A stretch of DNA of 57,985 nt, taken from positions 1-57,985 of the forward strand of contig NW_026971639.1 of NCBI RefSeq assembly GCF_963678635.1, given 5' to 3'. The notes below the pieces were generated by a model, which was given only the letters and a program-made list of their open reading frames with translations, made no database searches and was not told where the DNA came from. Positions 29,601 through 39,775 of this stretch are shown piece by piece; positions within the stretch are counted from its first letter, which is position 1, and every line of letters starts with the position of its first letter. Made by a program: the position numbers and the translations under genes. The DNA comes from Symsagittifera roscoffensis. Its lineage: Eukaryota > Xenacoelomorpha > Acoela > Convolutidae.

Positions 29601-32600
29601 GCTCGCGTACTCGGAACAATAAATCACAAAATAACTTTAGACGAAATTTTTTATTTGTAACACTTGTATATTATATTTTCTCGTGTCGAGTTGCGTGCTC
29701 TTATTGAAGAAACGTAACCCGTATCGATTTTAATTGAAAAGGACTTAAACACTTATCATCTTTTTTTATCATTATCACTTCAATATCTAGAAAATTCCAA
29801 GGATACTTTTGACCTTCTGATTACCTCCGACCCTCCTTTTTTGTGCCGCATTTTTAGTGCAACGGAAGGTTCCGCTGTGCCATCCGCGGAATGGCTCATT
29901 TCTCCAATAAACTTGAATCGGATATTTTCATCAAATTTTCAGAGATTCTCTCTATCATCGGCTTCAAAAAGTGATAGATTTTTTGTGACCATTATTTTCT
30001 GATTTTGTCTGCATAGTTACCGGTCTTTAATTTTTTTTCACGCTAGTTCATCGCGCTGCCTTTGTGTTCCGTTCCAGCAGTGATTTTGGCCATTATGAGT
30101 TTGATTCTGAGACAAACATCTGAATTTTTTTGGGTGTGTTTTGGCATTTCATATTTTTACGATTAGATGGATTTCTGTATCGCTGTATCACAACTGGTGG
30201 GAAGTGTAACATTCGCCCGGAAGTACATATTGACGGAAAGTAAAGTTAAGCTATAAAACGACTGGCCAGCGTCTAAACTAAGCTCTACATGCTTTTCACC
30301 GTCTCTACCAAAGCCAGTTCTTTTGGTGGTCTTTCTAACATCGGGTCGACAAAAGCGTTACTGCTTTCGGCTTCGGTCAAAACACTCAAATTAGTTTGTT
30401 TACATGCAAAGTTAGTGAGGTCATGGCTGGGTCTCAGCATCCCCAGACCACGAGGTCACTCCTAAAAAGAGGGCTACTACTATTTGTTATATTATTATTG
30501 TTTTTGTTCAGTAGATAAAAATCATCATCTCCATCGAAGATGGATCAATCTTTTACCCTAACTCCTAGCTTCTCACTTCGGAAAATGAACTCAGCTGATA
30601 AATAAATTCAATCCAGGACATAATGGGGAAGCTAAACGTTTATATAAAATGATTTCAGTTCAAGTCTCGAGACCCCTCCGAATTCCTGAATCCGGGGAAA
30701 TAACACCCTTATCTCCTCTCCGTAAATCTGTTTTCTACCCTTCACCGTAGTTGTGAATGGCCTTGCAACGATTGTAGCGACACAATCGTTGCAACTCGGA
30801 GCGGTCTCTGCTAACTCTGTTGTTCGTTCAATTCTCGTTGTTTTTTTTATCACGATTATCGTTGTTGTCGCAGTCGCAACTTTTGTTGTTGTGTCTTAAT
30901 TCTGGATTTCTTCCAAAATGGCTGTTTTTGACGTTTCTCAGAAATATGACGTCATCCTTCAAAATTTTATTAATTTGAAATACCAGAAAATTTTTAGAAA
31001 AACACAGTTTGACTAATCGTTCCAATAACACTGTTAATCCTTCAACACTGCTAATTCGGAAGGTTATCGGCTAGTAATTCGAAATTGCCGAATCTGCATT
31101 TTCGTCAACTCTTTTCGAATGTCACAAAGCTCAGATTCGCACCTGTTTTTAAATTTTGTTCACCAGTGTTTCTGACATTAAATCAATCAATATAGGACTT
31201 GTTCTACTTTCCGTTGCTGTGTTTCATTATGGGCGAAGATTGCATAAGGTTTGCGGCGGGGCAGTTCAAAATTTAAATTTCATTGCAGTTAACTGCAGTT
31301 AATTGTGATTTTCCGTTGCAATTAATTGACTCTTTCCTTGCCGATTACAATTGATTGCTCTCCCAGTTAATTTTATAAAACGTTTCTTAGAAATACCCGC
31401 ACATTTCTCAGAAATATTTTTTTATTTCGACTGCAATTTTGTTTAGAAATATTGGGGCAATAAACTCGTGTCAAAAGGTGCCAACCAAGAATGATGCTTT
31501 GTGCTTGCAATTAATTGTGGATTAATCGCAAGCTTGCTTTTTTTGAGCAAGCTTTGTAAGATTCTAAGCATATGCACTGAAGAACCCAGAGCAGGCAGCT
31601 TTTTAAAACAGAGAATCTCCTGGGCAATACAGATTGCGAACGCCGCTCGCGTACTCGGAACAATAAATCACAAAATAACTTTAGACGAAATTTTTTATTT
31701 GTAACACTTGTATATTATATTTTCTCGTGTCGAGTTGCGTGCTCTTATTGAAGAAACGTAACCCGTATCGATTTTAATTGAAAAGGACTTAAACACTTAT
31801 CATCTTTTTTTATCATTATCACTTCAATATCTAGAAAATTCCAAGGATACTTTTGACCTTCTGATTACCTCCGACCCTCCTTTTTTGTGCCGCATTTTTA
31901 GTGCAACGGAAGGTTCCGCTGTGCCATCCGCGGAATGGCTCAATTCTCCAATAAACTTGAATCGGATATTTTCATCAAATTTTCAGAGATTCTCTCTATC
32001 ATCGGCTTCAAAAAGTCCCATGTGTGGATTTTTTGTGACCATTATTTTCTAATTTTTTCTGCATAGTTACCGGTCTTTAATTTTTTTTCACGCTAGTTCA
32101 TCGCGCTGCCTTTGTGTTCCGTTCCACCAGTGATTTTGGCCATTATGAGTTTGATTCTGAGACAAACATCTGAATTTTTTTGGGTGTGTTTTGGCATTTC
32201 ATATTTTTACGATTAGATGGATTTCTGTATCGCTGTATCACAACTGGTGGGAAGTGTAACATTCGCCCGGAAGTACATATTGACGGAAAGTAAAGTTAAA
32301 CTATAAAACGACTGGCCAGCGTCTAAACTAAGCTCTACATGCTTTTCACCGTCTCTACCAAAGCCAGTTCTTTTGGTGGTCTTTCTAACATCGGGTCGAC
32401 AAAAGCGTTACTGCTTTCGGCTTCGGTCAAAACACTCAAATTAGTTTGTTTACATGCAAAGTTAGTGAGGTCATGGCTGGGTCTCAGCATCCCCAGACCA
32501 CGAGGTCACTCCTAAAAAGAGGGCTACTACTATTTGTTATATTACTATTGTTTTTGTTCAGTAGATAAAAATCATCATCTCCATCGAATATGGATCAATC

Positions 32601-33930
32601 GTTTCCCCTAACTCCTAGCTTCTCACTTCGGAAAATGAACTCAGCTGATAAATAAATTCAATCCAGGACATAATGGGGAAGCTAAACGTTTATATAAAAT
32701 GATTTCAGTTCAAGTCTCGAGACCCCTCCGAATTCCTGAATCCGGGGAAATAACACCCTTATCTCCTCTCCGTAAATCTGTTTTCTACCCTTCACCGTAG
32801 TTGTGAATGGCCTTGCAACGATTGTAGCGACACAATCGTTGCAACTCGGAGCGGTCTCTGCTAACTCTGTTGTTCGTTCAATTCTCGTTGTTTTTTTTAT
32901 CACGATTATCGTTGTTGTCGCAGTCGCAACTTTTGTTGTTGTGTCTTAATTCTGGATTTCTTCCAAAATGGCTGTTTTTGACGTTTCTCAGAAATATGAC
33001 GTCATCCTTCAAAATTTTATTAATTTGAAATACCAGAAAATTTTTAGAAAAACACAGTTTGACTAATCGTTCCAATAACACTGTTAATCCTTCAACACTG
33101 CTAATTCGGAAGGTTATCGGCTAGTAATTCGAAATTGCCGAATCTGCATTTTCGTCAACTCTTTTCGAATGTCACAAAGCTCAGATTCGCACCTGTTTTT
33201 AAATTTTGTTCACCAGTGTTTCTGACATTAAATCAATCAATATAGGACTTGTTCTACTTTCCGTTGCTGTGTTTCATTATGGGCGAAGATTGCATAAGGT
33301 TTGCGGCGGGGCAGTTCAAAATTTAAATTTCATTGCAGTAAACTGCAGTTAATTGTGATTTTCCGTTGCAATTAATTGACTCTTTCCTTGCCGATTTTAA
33401 TTGATTGCTCTCCCAGTTAATTTTATAAAACGTTTCTTAGAAATACCCGCACATTTCTCAGAAATATTTTTTTATTTCGACTGCAATTTTGTTTAGAAAT
33501 ATTGGGGCAATAAACTCGTGTCAAAAGGTGCCAACCAAGAATGATGCTTTGTGCTTGCAATTAATTGTGGATTAATCGCAAGCTTGCTTTTTTTGAGCAA
33601 GCTTTGTAAGATTCTAAGCATATGCACTGAAGAACCCAGAGCAGGCAGCTTTTTAAAACAGAGAATCTCCTGGGCAATACAGATTGCGAACGCCGCTCGC
33701 GTACTCGGAACAATAAATCACAAAATAACTTTAGACGAAATTTTTTATTTGTAACACTTGTATATTATATTTTCTCGTGTCGATTTGCGGGTTCTAATTG
33801 AAAAAACGTAACCCGTATCGATTTTAATTGTAAGGTTATCAACACTTGTCATCTTCTTTTATGATTATCACTTCCATATCTAGAAAATTCCACGATTTTG
33901 ACTGGAATCAGGGACTTCGATACCGACAAA

Positions 33931-34030
33931 CTTCCGGTATCGGTATCGGGCATTTAATTTGAAGTATCGGTATCGGTATCGTTTTTGCTGCTTAAGTGGT
34001 ATCGGTATCGGTATCGGTATCGGTATCGTT
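33931..34030. repeat. TATCGG hexamer microsatellite
   Basis: Three short blocks of TATCGG repeats, the longest with about five units, interrupted by unique sequence. The minus-strand ORF across them (Ile-Pro and Arg-Tyr repeats) is a by-product of the hexamer. Confidence 0.85.
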
Positions 34031-34145
34031 TTTTCTGAAAATAGCTTTTGAGTATCGGGAAAAGTATCGTTTTGTATTGTATCTTTAAATAGACTCAGAA
34101 ATAAAAAACCTTCTGTCGAACATTTTTGTTTATAACACAATAAAT

Positions 34146-35508
34146 TCAAAGCAAATGCTGGCCTTTATTTAGAAATACATTGCGCGAGTGGGTAGCCGGG
34201 CTCATCTGACCTTGAAGGTAATTTTTTGAGAGCCGACCCCAAGAAAACAGGCGCTCGGCGTCTACGTTAGATGACACAAAGCCGTCCAGGGCATTCAAAA
34301 TATCAAATCCTGTTGATTGCTGCTCGCGATCCTTAAAACTCTTGTAACTGGATTCCGGGTTGGTATATCCATGCTCACCACCGTCAATATTAGGCACCAT
34401 CTTGTGTCGGATGTAATCATGAAATTCTCCGTCTGCGTTGAGCAGTGCTTTTGCAATTATATTAGGTGAAATCCACTTGTCCCATACGCTTTTTATCGCT
34501 TTTCCGAGTGGGTTTCTTGGAACTGAAGCTGATCTGTGTTTCAGAAACTTAAGAATACTAACAGCTGTTTTTGCGCCCGACGAGTGTTCCTGTAGATCCA
34601 TAGTACATTCCTTAAGAGGCTTAAGTTGCGAAATCATCTCATCCAGGTTGTCCCAGTCAACGTTGTCCAGATCAAATAGTAATACGAGAGACGGTTTTAA
34701 TGTTTTGAATCGTTCTAACATATCATAAAAACTGTTCCATTTTGTCGAATTTTCTGCGACAATCTTCAACGGATTGTTTTCTTGTATATTTTGAGCATTG
34801 CGTAACCTATCCGCAAGCGTCGGCTTTGAAGTCACGGCTTTGAAGATCTTAATGCCAATGAGCTCTAGTCGTTTACTAAGATGCATTGTTATTTCGCTAG
34901 AACCACACGCGCCGTCATAGTTAATTAGCCCAAGACATTATTTTTTAGACTTGAATTACAAATATAATCCAATATATTTATGACTGTCAATTGCAGACCA
35001 TTTATCAAACGTTATGCACAGCAAATCGGACTTCGACCGCGCAGTGAAAATTTCACGAATCTTTTTAATTGCTCTGTGGTACTTGCCTTCGATGTAGTTG
35101 TCAAGAGATTGATAAGTAGGTTTGTCGTAGTTCAGTTGTCGATACATGAGCTGGAGTCTCGGCGAGTTGACGACTTTTGTTATTGGGAAGTTATCAATGT
35201 ACAACAGTTTAGCCATTGTATCAATTCCTCGTTTTTCAACCTTCCCTACCTTGAATGGAATCTGATTTTGACTAGGCAGCAACCGTTTTTTTACAAACAG
35301 CAGTGTGTTTTCGCAGATTGGATGTGTTACCAGATGTGCCATTCTGCCAGATGGCACAGCGCAACCTTCCGACGAAGCACGAATCAGAGAGAAAAGGCCT
35401 TAACAGCAAAAAAGTGCTTGAAAGGAGGGTCGAAGTATTCTGAAATTTTCTAATTTTAAAATTTCGATTTTCAAGTTGATATTTCTCAGAAATACGAAAA
35501 ACGGCCAT
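34146..35508 (-). pseudogene. Degenerate hAT-family transposase
   Basis: Three frame-disrupted pieces read in order on the minus strand. From 35508 (ATGGCCGTTTTT) comes an N-terminal part with a BED-finger-like end (SGNTSNLRKHTAVC). The piece ending at 34956 carries TFDKWSAIDSHKYIG, typical of hAT transposases. 34146-34886 carries a WNSFYDML motif and the C-terminal hAT dimerisation region (SSNVDAERLFSWGRLS). The frame shifts near 35290-35350. Between the second and third pieces a stop and missing core sequence indicate an internal deletion, so the catalytic domain is incomplete. It cannot make functional transposase. Its 5' end is homologous to the tandem array to its left. Confidence 0.8.
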
Positions 35509-36225
35509 TTTGACAAAAAAAAAAGCTGAGAAAAGAAGAACAACGACAGATATTGTGAAAAACAGTCGTACAAGAGACGAAAAATACAAAGCCTCTTATC
35601 GTGGCAACAACGCACGATAAGACACTTGTCAGCGGATATTAGTGGAGAAGGAAGCTTCAGTGGGGAAGGAATATTCCACGGAACCCTCCCGGGACGCAAA
35701 TTAGAAGAGATAAGAGCGTTATCGCAGGAATATCACGGGAGCGGAGGCTTGGTCCCCCAGAGACTGTTTTATGTGAAGGGACTGTATAAAACTGACTGTA
35801 TAGCTACTTCGATGTCGTGAAACTTTAAATTAACACCGGTATTACTTGATATTTTAGAATATGAGTAGCTAGGAAGAGGAAAGGGTCAATCCATCCCCAA
35901 TGGATTTAATATAGAACTGTCACACAAAAACATATTAAAATAGGTTGTTCGAGCCGTGTTTTTAATGACAATCACGTAGTCTGAGGATCCGAGACTCAGC
36001 TATGTGGTTGTGTTCGCATGTAAACGAAAGCTGATCAAAAGTCGTTTGACTGATGGCCTAAAAATGGTAACTTTTTACTTTGCCCTAGGCAGACCAGAAA
36101 ATCAACTGGCAAGGTCGAGACGGTGAAAAGCGAGTAGGATTAAGGTAACTGACGCCTGCCAGTCGTTAATAGGTACTTTTTCTACGCTCCGTCGCTGTGT
36201 AGTATTTGGGCGAATGTTACATAGA
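35509..36225 (-). other. 5' non-coding end of the hAT-like element, homologous to the tandem unit
   Basis: Read on the minus strand this aligns in order with 26109-26820. The shared features are the TIR-like motif, GCTTTTCACCGTCTC followed by GCCAGTT, TTTACATGC, hairpin H1 (35973-36006), a CCAT/ATGG hairpin (near 35898), TCCTAGCT, hairpin H3 (35594-35622), then the ATGGC(C/T)GTTTTT start. Between blocks the sequence has diverged. It probably contains promoter, leader and transposase-binding sites. Confidence 0.65.
36179..36225 (-). repeat. TIR-like motif at the right end of the hAT-like element
   Basis: It matches the array's 27107-27151 motif at most of about 45 positions (TTCTAC..TCCGT.GCTGTGT...GGGCGAA..TTACATA) and the array's 26109 arm in inverted orientation. 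It probably lies at or near the transposon's right terminus; the exact end and target duplication are not visible. Confidence 0.55.
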
Positions 36226-38545
36226 CGTTTTTATGGCGCTCCTGGGTGGGCCTATCAAAGGCATAAGACCATCATGATCAGCAACCGTTTCAGCGACGAA
36301 CCCTCCGCTCCAGGCGTAAGCCCGAGGTAGAGGCCTTAATGACCGTTATTGTACTGGGGGGAAGGTGTGTACCCTCCGTCCAGTACTATTTAGCTTTTTA
36401 ACTTAGTTAACACCGAAAATTCCGGGGGCCGGAGGGTTAGGTGGGAAGTCATGAACCCGCTTGTCCCGAGGTCCCGGGACCAAAAACAATTAAAGAGAAA
36501 GCGTAAAACCAAACAAAAATAGTGTATAACCAAGAAAAAGCCAAAAATAAATTTATTTGAAAACAAAAAAGTACAAAAAACAGTAAAAAATCCAAAAAGA
36601 CTAAAAACAGTAAAAAATGTAAAGTGACGGTTTATATATTATTTCCGGACGAGATGTGATCTGACCTTCCTATTTTTTGTTGTTTCAGATTGATTTATAT
36701 CGTTTCTGATAGAAAGATTGGGTGTTTTGGTGAAGGGTTGGATACCCTCCCTCGAGTGTAATTTGAGTGTTTAAGCACGTTAATGGTGATTTTGCCGGTG
36801 ACCGGAGGGTAGAGTGGCAAGCTGATCAACGTGTTCCACACTCAACAGGGACATCAAGGACAACATCCGAAACGACTGTTGGGTATCGTTGAAGCAATTT
36901 TAGTATCGTTCGGGTACTATTTCATTAAAACTTAAGTGGTGGGGGCACGATTGGCGCGGTCCGATTGTACCCTCCATCGATTACAAATTTCCGAGTTAAG
37001 GGTCTTAATTCGGGTGTTTTGGTGCAAAGGAGGGTATAGTACTATTCATTAACGACAACTAATAGGTTATTATCCTTAATACATATTACTTATCTCCTCA
37101 ATTAGACCCAAAAAACACCCAATTTTGTCGAAAATCATCGATTTTCGATCAAACTGTAGACCCCAAATTTTTGGATATTCGAGCTTTTCCGAACAACAAA
37201 AAGATTTTATATAGGGAGTAGCTACGTAGTTCGATCCCCCTAACTAAAGAAACCGCGTGAGAAAAGACTCAGTAGAAGTTGGAAAAAACCAAAATTTTTC
37301 GGTCAAAATTTCGATAATTTTCTGAATTTTGTCAATCTGTTTTGGGGATCGAGTTTTTGAGTTTTTAGAATTAGAGCAATAAAATTTTTTGCGTTAGGAG
37401 CGTGCTAGCATAATGTGCTCGGTTACTAGAGAAATTCTTGAGTAACCCTCCGACTGGCTCCTTGGATAGAGCTAACGACTTAAGAATTGGAACAGGAAGG
37501 AACCGGAGGGTCCAAATTTGATAGTTATTGGCCAAATTTTTGTCTCCAAACCAATTTTGATCCGGTTTTTTGCACTGTTCCAGTGCCGTACAGGGCTACT
37601 ACGCTCGTTTCAATTATTTTTAGGCACTTTCGATAGGAATTGCGGAAAAAATTTCTCAGAACCTATATAGGTGGTGAAAAAAGGCCATTTGGACAAACAC
37701 GTTTTTGGCAATTTCTCAAAGACTAGTCATCCGATCGGGATAATTTTGGTACCATAAGTCGACTTTTTGAACCAATTTTCCGGACCGCAACCGTTTTTGG
37801 GTTGATAATCTCGGAAAAGAAAAATTTTTTAGAATTTATTGGTTCGGAGGGTCCAAATTACAGGTAACCCTCCGAGCGGCAGAAAATTTTATCAAAACAC
37901 CTTTTATCCAACTGGGAAGGTTGACCGTGTCAGCCAACCTAGTTTTAACTCAGGTGGACCGCTTTTAGAGACTTTATCGCGGTAACATAACCTTTTTCGT
38001 GATTTTTGGGGAACCCTCCGAAGTAACCCTCAGGAGTCAGCTAAACCCCTTAGCAACCCTCCTTAGTGAAAAATTCCACGAGATCACCCAAAGAAGTTAA
38101 AACAGCCCCCCGTAGAGAACTTCGCTTGTTTTGACGCTTCCTGAGGTTAATTGAAGACCCTTCTAAGTGAGTTTCAGAAATTTGAAAATTTTGGAGGTAC
38201 CCTCCGAAGTAACCCTCCGGAGCATATTAAGCATCTTATTGACCTCCTTAGTAAACTTAAGGGAACCCTCCGAGGTAACTTGGGTGATTAAGGTACCCTC
38301 CGAGGTAGGCTAAGTGTCTTAACAGCCCTCCGGAGTGACTTGAACATCTTAGCAACCCTCCTTATTGGAAGCTTGAGGAAACCCTCTGTGGCAATTTGGG
38401 AAAAGGAAATATCCATTTAATTAAAATCATATTAGGATATTAGGCGGGCTTATTAGAATCATAAGAGCCCATTTTGACCCGGAAATTTGTGATCAACTTT
38501 GGATTCTAGATCGGGTGTATCAGAAGTACCCGAACAAAAAATTTT
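36226..38545. repeat. Non-coding region with dispersed ACCCTCC motifs
   Basis: No ORF of note. The heptamer ACCCTCC or GGAGGGT, often extended to AACCCTCCG, occurs about 20 times between 36298 and 38390, in both orientations, densest at 38010-38390 where spacing is often 12-40 bp. The intervening sequence is not obviously repeated. It could be the leader or LTR region of the downstream retroelement, a decayed satellite, or a cluster of protein-binding sites. Confidence 0.55.
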
Positions 38546-38570
38546 TTTTGATTGTGATTTTGGTTGTGCG

Positions 38571-38900
38571 GTTGCCTTGAGCTAATTAATAGGAAAGTTC
38601 GGGCAATCCGGGAACAAATAAAAGAAGACCTCGGTGAGTGTATTAGGCAAATACACACCCACTTGAGAAGAAAAGTTGTTCCCTGCTCTCGTGCACTTGG
38701 AGCGTTCCGGGTGTGGGGGAGCTTTTTCATAGACTTTAGAAATTTTCGATCAGAGGTTGCCTTGAGCTACTTAATAGGACAGCTCGGGCAATCGCAGGGC
38801 ACCTAAAAGAAGACCTCGGTGGGTGTATTGGGCAAATACACACCCACTTGAGAAGACTGTGTCATGGGCTTTGTTCTTTCGGATCGTTCCGATTGAGGAA
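38571..38900 (+). repeat. Two tandem ~185-bp repeats upstream of gag
   Basis: A ~100-bp block beginning GTTGCCTTGAGCTA at 38571 recurs at 38756. Both include AGAAGACCTCGGTG and a hairpin in which GTGTATT pairs with AATACAC around GGGCA (or AGGCA), followed by ACCCACTTGAGAAG. Conserved GAGCGTTCCG/GATCGTTCCG-like and TTTTTC blocks follow each. This is probably part of the retroelement's transcribed leader or regulatory region. Confidence 0.7.
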
Positions 38901-38946
38901 AGTCTTTTTCTTTAAGACTAAGTTTTATTGATCTGTTTCTGAGTCA

Positions 38947-38991
38947 TCACTGCTTTTTATCAAAGATTGTTTAATTTTAACAAAGCAGTGA
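38947..38991. other. 10-bp perfect hairpin upstream of gag
   Basis: TCACTGCTTT and AAAGCAGTGA pair around a 25-nt AT-rich loop. It lies about 300 bp before the gag start, in what is likely the retroelement leader. Confidence 0.55.
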
Positions 38992-39283
38992 CTTGATAAA
39001 TTGTGTGGCGATAAATTGATACTGACAAAAGGTCGTTGTCACCTGTAGGATATTCTTATCTGATTATCTATTGTGTTTTGTGTGTTGATTATATCTTGTG
39101 AAAATCTTGTGATACTGTTATCTATACGACAGGGTTGAGTTAGTATTATATCAATACTAAGCAGGCCCTGTGTGTGTGTGTGTGTAACTCTAGCTGAGTC
39201 ACTAAGATTGTCATTGAGTAACCTAAGAGATTAATACTGACTTTTCGACATACGAATATTGTTTTTTTTGTGTGTCACAAAGT

Positions 39284-39775
39284 ATGCAGCGCAGGGACTC
39301 GTTAGGATCGACTACTAAGATTCCCAGGCTGAGCAAGGGCAGCACGCAAAAATTTAAAACTAGGCGTAGCCAGTCCTCGTTTAGCAGCGCCTCCGACGTG
39401 TTTGCTGAAAACGAATCGAATAAAGGTCAACCTGATCTTTCAGTGAGCGGAATGAGATTGAGGAGCGAGAAAAACCTCGATGGCGATCAAGGGCGGAGCG
39501 CCGAAGCCGGAACCGCGAGCGAAACGCTTGTGGACCCCTTTGACGAGGGAGACAGACGCTCATTCGACCCGAATTTGAGCCGAGCGAAGACCTCGAGCGG
39601 GAGGAAGTCGAGAGGACAGAGGAGACCTCGGAGCGTTCCGAGGTCGAGCCGCGAGAGGAAGTATTATTCAAAGGGATGTCCAAATCGGAGACCAAAAGTC
39701 ACAGGTGGAGGGGGGAATACTCACATTCGGCTAGTGCCCACTCATCTCTGGCCAAGCAGAGCAACAACGCGATGA
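39284..39775 (+). CDS. N-terminal gag segment (frame-shifted from the rest)
   Basis: The first ATG is at 39284. The product is Ser/Arg-rich and basic (RRDSLGSTTKIPRLSKGST), of the disordered kind common at gag N-termini. The downstream gag frame (frame of 39676) is open from 39544, and there reads as an acidic, protein-like Glu-rich stretch, while the end of this ORF turns into Arg/Ser repeats. The true coding path therefore probably switches frame by -1 between 39544 and 39775, through an indel or recoding. Confidence 0.55.
   Translation: MQRRDSLGSTTKIPRLSKGSTQKFKTRRSQSSFSSASDVFAENESNKGQPDLSVSGMRLRSEKNLDGDQGRSAEAGTASETLVDPFDEGDRRSFDPNLSRAKTSSGRKSRGQRRPRSVPRSSRERKYYSKGCPNRRPKVTGGGGNTHIRLVPTHLWPSRATTR

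Larger units (their letters stand above)
26082..33891. repeat. Tandem array of ~2.05-kb units (three full, one truncated)
   Basis: Units start at 26082, 28132, 30177 and 32227, giving periods of 2050, 2045 and 2050 bp, with very high identity. The fourth ends near 33891, and its last ~110 bp are clearly more diverged than the rest. Small differences include a 5-bp deletion near 29970 in unit 2 and AAA to TTA changes near 30970 and 33020 shared by units 3 and 4, so those two share a recent ancestor. The first ~1.07 kb of each unit is bounded by inverted copies of a 40-bp motif and is homologous to the 5' end of the hAT-like element at 34146-36225. Small ORFs repeated in each unit are not supported as genes. 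Confidence 0.92.

Noticed and set aside
26537-33754. Small ORFs (67-73 codons) repeated in each tandem unit
   Set aside because: They recur only because the DNA repeats. One of them covers the decayed start of a transposase, and none shows a complete domain.
26082-33891. CRISPR-like or rDNA-like array
   Set aside because: The repeats are 2 kb long, near-identical and contiguous with no short spacers, and there is no rRNA sequence. Transposon-derived satellite fits better.
33880-34149. 89-codon ORF with Ile-Pro and Arg-Tyr repeats
   Set aside because: It is the translation of a TATCGG hexamer microsatellite.
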